Shown here piece by piece: positions 5,775-9,286 of a DNA stretch of 9,286 bases. The translations under genes were made by a program, and so were the position numbers. The DNA lies in contig JAAWLY010000079.1 in the NCBI GenBank assembly GCA_022798155.1, positions 1 through 9,286 on the forward strand. Reading direction: 5' to 3'. The notes under the pieces are model-generated. The model did no database searches. It had not been told where the DNA came from and saw nothing but the letters and a program-made list of their open reading frames with translations. This DNA comes from Lawsonibacter sp. (GTDB taxonomy: Bacteria; Bacillota; Clostridia; Oscillospirales; Oscillospiraceae). Position 1 is the first letter of the stretch. The number at the start of each line of letters is the position of its first letter.

Positions 5775-6962
5775 ATGTTTGAGGATTTTTTGTATCTGCT
5801 TCGGCGCAACGGCCTGAAGGTGTCGCTCACCGAGTGGATGGCCCTGGTGGAGGCCCTGCACAAAAACCTCCATCAGGCCAGCTTTACCGGCTTTTACCAC
5901 CTGTGCCGGTGTCTGCTGGTAAAGAGCGAGGCGGACTTCGACGCCTTCGACCGGGCCTTTCTGGACTATTTTAAGGATGTCCCCTTTCAGCAGGAGGTAT
6001 CTCAAGAGCTGCTGAACTGGCTGGACAAGCCCAACGCCCCCATGGGGGAGTTTGACGAGCAGCAGGCCGAGCTGAACGAGAACCTGTCCGTCCTGGAGAT
6101 CGAGGAGCTGTTTCAGGAGCGGAAGAACGAGCAGCGGGAGCAGCACAACTGCGGCAGCTACTGGGTGGGCACCCACGGCATGTCCATTTTCGGCAATATG
6201 GGCATGTCTCCGGTGGGCATCCGGGTGGGCGGTGAGGCCACCTCCCGGCGGGCCTTCCGAGTGGCGGAGGAGCGGCGCTACCGGGATTTTCGCCAGGACA
6301 ACACCCTGGATACCCGGCAGCTCCAGGTGGCCCTGCGCCGGCTGCGGCAGTTCTCCGGCCTGGTGGACCTGCCCCCGGACGAGTTCGACGTGGATGCCAC
6401 CATCCGCGACACCGCCGACAGCGCGGGGATGCTGAAGGTGCACTATAAAAAGCCCCGGCAGAACACGGTAAAGGTGCTGCTTTTGATGGACTCCGGCGGG
6501 TCTATGGACCACTACGCCCAGCTGTGCTCCGCCCTGTTCCAGGCGGTGACCAAGTCAGGGCACTTTAAGGACTTGAAAATCTACTATTTCCACAACTGCC
6601 CCTATACCCGGCTATACAACGACCCCACCTTAAACCCCAACAGCGCCGTTCCGGTGAGCTGGCTGCTGTCCAACCTGTCTTCGGAGTATAAGCTGATTTT
6701 TGTGGGGGACGCCCAGATGTCTCCCCATGAGATTTTCGACCCCTTCCCCAGCCCCAAGGAGGGGGAACCCGCCAGCGGCCTGGACTGTCTGCGCCGGCTG
6801 CGGGAGCGCTACCGCCACGCCATCTGGCTCAACCCGGACGGCCCGCCCCAGTGGGGCGGCGAGTGGGCGGAGAGCTACAACGCCATCAACGGCCTGTTCC
6901 CTATGTACCTTCTGACGGTGGAGGGCCTGGAGGAGGGCATGAAAAAGCTGCTGAACCGGTAG
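5775..6962 (+). CDS. CoxE-like VWA-domain protein, partner of the MoxR ATPase
   Basis: A 395-residue cytoplasmic protein with no signal peptide or membrane segment. The N-terminal helical half (1-120) ends in an acidic, charged stretch. A conserved central segment follows (131-185), with GTHGMSIFG, RVGGEATSRRAF and RRYRDFRQDNTLDTRQ. A C-terminal VWA domain begins near residue 232 (TVKVLLLMD). The metal-ion-dependent adhesion site reads D239-S-G-G-S243, with Gly where the canonical DxSxS has its first Ser; as I recall the CoxE-like/COG3825 group, DxGGS is usual. A later Asp in LIFVGDAQMS fits another site ligand. The gene starts 4 bases after the MoxR stop, which predicts translational coupling and equimolar production. 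The pair probably forms an ATPase-adaptor complex acting on a client enzyme. Family assignment is firm; the biochemical role is inferred from relatives such as CoxE. Confidence 0.88.
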   Translation: MFEDFLYLLRRNGLKVSLTEWMALVEALHKNLHQASFTGFYHLCRCLLVKSEADFDAFDRAFLDYFKDVPFQQEVSQELLNWLDKPNAPMGEFDEQQAELNENLSVLEIEELFQERKNEQREQHNCGSYWVGTHGMSIFGNMGMSPVGIRVGGEATSRRAFRVAEERRYRDFRQDNTLDTRQLQVALRRLRQFSGLVDLPPDEFDVDATIRDTADSAGMLKVHYKKPRQNTVKVLLLMDSGGSMDHYAQLCSALFQAVTKSGHFKDLKIYYFHNCPYTRLYNDPTLNPNSAVPVSWLLSNLSSEYKLIFVGDAQMSPHEIFDPFPSPKEGEPASGLDCLRRLRERYRHAIWLNPDGPPQWGGEWAESYNAINGLFPMYLLTVEGLEEGMKKLLNR

Positions 6963-6975
6963 TAGGGTGCGGTAA

Positions 6976-7006
6976 TCTTCCGGAGGGCGGAGCGCCCTCC
7001 GGAAGA
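6976..7006 (+). repeat. Perfect 14-base inverted repeat after the VWA gene
   Basis: The arms TCTTCCGGAGGGCG (6976-6989) and CGCCCTCCGGAAGA (6993-7006) enclose a GAG loop, 14 bases after the VWA stop codon. The stem is followed by a run of As and then, 10 bases later, five Ts (7016-7020), so a canonical U-tract is lacking. It may still end or protect the MoxR/VWA transcript. It resembles in layout the hairpin with an A-rich 3' tail after the dehydrogenase gene. Confidence 0.75.
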
Positions 7007-7033
7007 AAAAAAGAATTTTTCTGCAAAAGGGGC

Positions 7034-7061
7034 TTGACTACCAGAAAAAAACTGGTATAAT
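7034..7061 (+). promoter_or_regulatory. Near-consensus sigma-A promoter of the tRNA-Ser gene
   Basis: TTGACT (7034-7039) and a perfect TATAAT (7056-7061) are separated by 16 bases. This is the strongest promoter in the window, as expected for a stable RNA. It predicts a start near 7068, about 37 bases before the mature tRNA end. The spacer holds ACCAG-A7-CTGGT, a small dyad. Confidence 0.8.
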
Positions 7062-7104
7062 ACATGGTGCTGTCTCACTGACCGGGGCGGCGGTACAAAG
7101 AGTT

Positions 7105-7194
7105 GCAGTAGTATCGAAGTGGTCATAACGAGCACGACTGGAAATCGTGTAGCCTGATAAGGGCTCGAGGGTTCGAATCCCTCCTACTGCGCCA
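7105..7194 (+). tRNA. tRNA-Ser (anticodon GGA)
   Basis: A full cloverleaf can be drawn. The acceptor stem is GCAGTAG (7105-7111) with CTACTGC (7184-7190), the discriminator base is G (7191), and the CCA is encoded (7192-7194). The D arm follows. The anticodon stem CACGA/TCGTG has loop CTGGAAA with anticodon GGA at 7140-7142. A long variable arm (AGCC/GGGCT), diagnostic of class II tRNAs, comes next, and then a T arm GAGGG-TTCGAAT-CCCTC. The discriminator G and long variable arm both support serine. It would read UCC and UCU codons. The gene stands alone, with its own promoter and terminator. No tRNA-3'-end repeat that would mark an integrated element is seen in the window. Confidence 0.97.
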
Positions 7195-7197
7195 TGT

Positions 7198-7232
7198 CGC
7201 TGCGGACAATATCGTTCGCAGCGGCTTTTTTT
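7198..7232 (+). terminator. Rho-independent terminator of the tRNA-Ser gene
   Basis: CGCTGCG (7198-7204) pairs with CGCAGCG (7217-7223), extended inward by a G-U, an A-T and a C-G pair. GC and seven Ts (7226-7232) follow, starting 4 bases after the encoded CCA. Confidence 0.88.
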
Positions 7233-7333
7233 AATTTTCAGGCTTGTGCCCCCAAAACTTCTGCCCCGGTATTGTTATAGGCCAGAAATATGAATTGCCA
7301 TAATTATACAAAAAAGATAGGGATAGTGTCAAG

Positions 7334-8536
7334 ATGAAATACGATTTTACCTCGATTATGGACCGGCACGGCAAAGACGCCATGGCGGTGGACGGCCTGG
7401 GGATAGGCTTTGCGCCCCCAAAGCCCAAGGAGGGCTTCGACGTAATCCCCATGTGGGTGGCGGACATGAACTTCCCCACGGCGCCCACCATCCCCCAGGC
7501 CATCATAGAGCGGGCCCAGCACCCCGCCTATGGCTACTTCCACCCCGCCGAGGAATATTACAGCTCCATCATCGAATGGCAGAAGGCGCGGCACCAGGTG
7601 ACCGGCCTGACGAAGGAGCACATCGGCTATGAAAACGGCCTGCTGGGCGGGCTGGTCAGCGCCATGCGGGTGATAGCCTCCCAGGGCGACAGCGTGCTGC
7701 TCCACTCGCCCACCTACATCGGCTTTACCTCGGTGCTGAAGGGGAACGGGTACAACATCGTCTCCAGCCCGCTGGTAAAGGACGGGCAGGGGGTATGGCG
7801 CATCGATTTTGCGGACATGGAGCGGAAGATTGTGGAGCACCACATCCACGCCGCCGTGTTCTGCTCCCCCCACAACCCCTGCGGCCGGGTATGGGAGCGC
7901 TGGGAGCTGGAGCGGGTGATGGAGCTCTGCCGGAAGCACGGCGTATTTGTGATTTCAGACGAGATCTGGTCAGATATTGTCCGGCCGGACTGCAAGCACA
8001 TCCCCACCCAGAGCGTATCTCAGGACGCCCGGGAGCGCACCGTGGCCCTGTACGCTCCCTCCAAGACCTTTAATTTGGCCGGACTCATCGGCAGCTACCG
8101 CATCATCTACAACCAGTGGCTCCGGGACCGGGTGGACCGGGAGGAGGGGCTGAGCCACTACAACAGTATGAACGTGCTGTCCATGCACGCCCTGATCGGG
8201 GCTTACCGCCCGGAGGGGCGGGAGTGGGTGGACGAGCTGTGCCAGACCATCGCGGGCAACGTGGACTATGCGGTGGAGCGGATCGCCCGGTATCCGGGGG
8301 TGTCGGTATTCAAGCCCCAGGGCACTTACATGCTGTTTTTGGACTGCGCCGGCTGGTGCGCCGGCCACAACACTACCATCGAGCAGATGCTCCAGGCCGG
8401 CTGGGACGTGGGAGTGGCCTGGCAGGATGGCCGTCCCTTCCACGGCCCCTGTCACATCCGGATGAATCTGGCCCTGCCCCTCAGCCGGGTCCGGGAGGCC
8501 TTCGACCGCCTGGACAAGCACGTTTTTTCCTGTTGA
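7334..8536 (+). CDS. PLP-dependent aminotransferase / C-S lyase, MalY/PatB type
   Basis: A 400-residue fold-type I PLP enzyme, full length for the MalY/PatB group. Visible landmarks are PMWVADMNFPT (39-49, substrate entrance), the SPTYIGF aromatic (Tyr128) stacking on PLP, SPHNPCGRVW (Asn181), ISDEIWSD (Asp209, which binds the pyridine nitrogen), the Schiff-base lysine in APSKTFNLAG (Lys244), and HIRMNLALP (Arg376, which binds the substrate carboxylate). Enzymes of this group cleave cystathionine or cysteine conjugates by beta-elimination or act as aminotransferases; the sequence does not decide between them. The start at ATG 7334 fits the family N-terminus MKYDFTSIMDRHG. The ribosome binding site is weak (AGGGA about 13 bases upstream). 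The gene is preceded by the tRNA terminator, so it needs its own promoter in 7233-7333, where no convincing -35/-10 pair was found. No clear terminator follows it. Confidence 0.92.
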   Translation: MKYDFTSIMDRHGKDAMAVDGLGIGFAPPKPKEGFDVIPMWVADMNFPTAPTIPQAIIERAQHPAYGYFHPAEEYYSSIIEWQKARHQVTGLTKEHIGYENGLLGGLVSAMRVIASQGDSVLLHSPTYIGFTSVLKGNGYNIVSSPLVKDGQGVWRIDFADMERKIVEHHIHAAVFCSPHNPCGRVWERWELERVMELCRKHGVFVISDEIWSDIVRPDCKHIPTQSVSQDARERTVALYAPSKTFNLAGLIGSYRIIYNQWLRDRVDREEGLSHYNSMNVLSMHALIGAYRPEGREWVDELCQTIAGNVDYAVERIARYPGVSVFKPQGTYMLFLDCAGWCAGHNTTIEQMLQAGWDVGVAWQDGRPFHGPCHIRMNLALPLSRVREAFDRLDKHVFSC

Positions 8537-8660
8537 AGCTGGGGAAAATAGGGGGCCGAAAACATCTGTCTTTGTGGGGGAGCACAGAAAAAGCAAAAAG
8601 ACCGCATAAAATTTTGTGCAGAAATTACTGACAAAAATAACCCGAATCCGGAAATTATAG

Positions 8661-8689
8661 TTGACCAAACCGCCTGATTTTGTTAAAAT
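8661..8689 (+). promoter_or_regulatory. Promoter of the DUF3798-type lipoprotein gene
   Basis: TTGACC (8661-8666) is separated by exactly 17 bases from TAAAAT (8684-8689), each 5/6 to consensus. Transcription would start near 8696, giving a leader of about 106 bases that begins with two adjacent hairpins. Confidence 0.7.
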
Positions 8690-8702
8690 AACGGACAAGG
8701 CC

Positions 8703-8749
8703 AAAAGGCGTGCGCCTTTTCTGGTTTGTATTTTGTAATTACAAACCAG
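8703..8749 (+). promoter_or_regulatory. Two back-to-back hairpins in the lipoprotein gene leader
   Basis: AAAAGGC/GCCTTTT (8703-8709, 8714-8720; loop GTGC) is followed without a gap by the perfect 10-base inverted repeat CTGGTTTGTA/TACAAACCAG (8721-8730, 8740-8749; 9-base loop). They lie just after the predicted transcription start and 52 bases before the ATG. The second could be a repressor operator or an RNA stem. The first lacks a full U-tract, so it is at most a weak terminator. Confidence 0.6.
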
Positions 8750-8801
8750 AGCAGATGTCATATTCGCCCGCGGCCCAAAGGTATTTTTTAGGAGGTATAA
8801 A

Positions 8802-9286
8802 ATGAAAAAGAGGATCAGCATGCTGCTGGCCTGCGCCATGATGCTCGCCCTGGTGAGCTGCGGCGGCGGCAACAACAACGGCGGCAATGCCAGTGCCGGC
8901 AGCCAGAACAACGCCGGCTCCAACACCAGCGCCAGCCAGTCCAACGGCAGCGCCGACGGCAGTGATGCCGCTGAGTACCACATCGGCATCATCACCGGCT
9001 CCGTCTCCCAGTCTGAGGACGATCGCCGGGGCGCCGAGGCCTTCCAGGAGAAGTACGGCAAGGATATGGTCAAGCTGGACATCTATCCCGACAACTTCAC
9101 CGAAGAGCTGGAGACCACCATTCAGAAGATCGTCAACATGTCTGACGACCCCCTGATGAAGGCCGTCATCGTCAACCAGGCCGTTCCCGGCACCACCGAG
9201 GCCTTCCGTCAGATTAAGGATAAGCGCCCCGACATCATCTGCATCGCCGGCGAGGGCCACGAGGACCTGCCTGAGATCGGCTCCGC
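8802..9286 (+). CDS. DUF3798-type substrate-binding lipoprotein (5' part)
   Basis: The first 161 codons are present; the gene runs off the window. It begins with a lipoprotein signal peptide: MKKR, a hydrophobic core, and lipobox LVSC with lipidated Cys20. A Gly/Asn/Ser-rich tether follows (about 21-57). The mature domain starts with EYHIGIITGSVSQSEDD, then RRGAEAF, YPDNFTEELETTIQKIV, MKAVIVNQAVPGTTEAF and RPDIICIAGEGHED. From memory this pattern fits the DUF3798 family, which has a periplasmic-binding-protein-like fold and often sits beside ABC sugar-type transport genes. It would be anchored to the outer face of the membrane and bind an unidentified ligand. The start is ATG 8802, with a strong AGGAGG site 9 bases upstream. 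It has its own promoter and a hairpin-bearing leader, so it is probably the first gene of a transport operon continuing to the right. Confidence 0.85.
   Translation, partial: MKKRISMLLACAMMLALVSCGGGNNNGGNASAGSQNNAGSNTSASQSNGSADGSDAAEYHIGIITGSVSQSEDDRRGAEAFQEKYGKDMVKLDIYPDNFTEELETTIQKIVNMSDDPLMKAVIVNQAVPGTTEAFRQIKDKRPDIICIAGEGHEDLPEIGS

Noticed and set aside
4931..5863. Minus-strand open frame of 310 codons opposite the MoxR ATPase gene
   Set aside because: It is the mirror of a gene with intact Walker motifs; the translation has no family signature and no plausible start context.
5694..6512. Minus-strand open frame of 272 codons opposite the VWA gene
   Set aside because: Shadow of a well-supported plus-strand gene; composition (Leu, Val, Gln, His, Gly) is typical of antisense frames in GC-rich DNA.
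7105..7194. tRNA gene as an integration site for a mobile element
   Set aside because: No integrase gene and no repeat of the tRNA 3' end is present in the window, and both flanks are ordinary genes.
7970..9082. Minus-strand open frame of 370 codons across the aminotransferase 3' end and the lipoprotein gene
   Set aside because: It spans two plus-strand genes and the promoter between them, and has no homology or ribosome binding site.

Overview
The window looks like the chromosome of a moderately GC-rich Clostridia-type Firmicute. A gut Oscillospiraceae relative such as Flavonifractor or Lawsonibacter would fit, but that placement is inference. Supporting signs are strong AGGAGG-type ribosome binding sites, classical -35/-10 promoters, a tRNA with an encoded CCA end, a lipoprotein with a short lipobox signal and a DUF3798-type domain, and GC-rich coding regions separated by AT-rich intergenic DNA. 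No insertion sequence, phage gene, CRISPR array or replication origin was seen.

Left half (1-4546) is all on the minus strand. Read 5'->3' on that strand it holds: a TIM-barrel sugar-phosphate-isomerase-like protein (4546-3740); a shikimate/quinate dehydrogenase-family oxidoreductase (3671-2799); a broken remnant of a TRAP-transporter solute-binding protein DctP (2745-2383); a strong terminator; an EamA/DMT permease (2290-1403); a LysR-type regulator with its own candidate promoter (1325-405); and the first 49 codons of a thiamine-diphosphate (acetolactate-synthase-like) enzyme (149-1). The mix of isomerase, dehydrogenase, uptake protein, permease and LysR regulator suggests an accessory cluster for uptake and catabolism of a small carboxylated or polyhydroxylated compound. 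Its TRAP uptake gene has lost its 5' two-thirds. The substrate cannot be read from the sequence.

Middle (4547-6962): a 414-base divergent promoter region, rich in small repeats and dyads, separates the minus-strand cluster from a plus-strand gene pair. The pair is a MoxR-type AAA+ ATPase and a CoxE-like VWA-domain protein, 4 bases apart. They probably act together as an ATPase/metal-binding-adaptor maturation system, with no evident client in the window.

Right part (6963-9286): a perfect GC-rich hairpin follows the VWA gene. Then come a near-consensus promoter, tRNA-Ser(GGA) with a rho-independent terminator, and a monocistronic PLP-dependent aminotransferase/C-S lyase of the MalY/PatB type. 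Last is a promoter with a leader carrying two back-to-back hairpins, followed by the 5' part of a DUF3798-type substrate-binding lipoprotein that runs off the window.

The most unusual points are: the TRAP remnant that breaks exactly at a palindromic element; a terminator whose loop is complementary to the Shine-Dalgarno of the next gene; a dehydrogenase with altered substrate and cofactor residues; dense repeated operators in the divergent region; and a possible structured leader before the thiamine-diphosphate enzyme gene.
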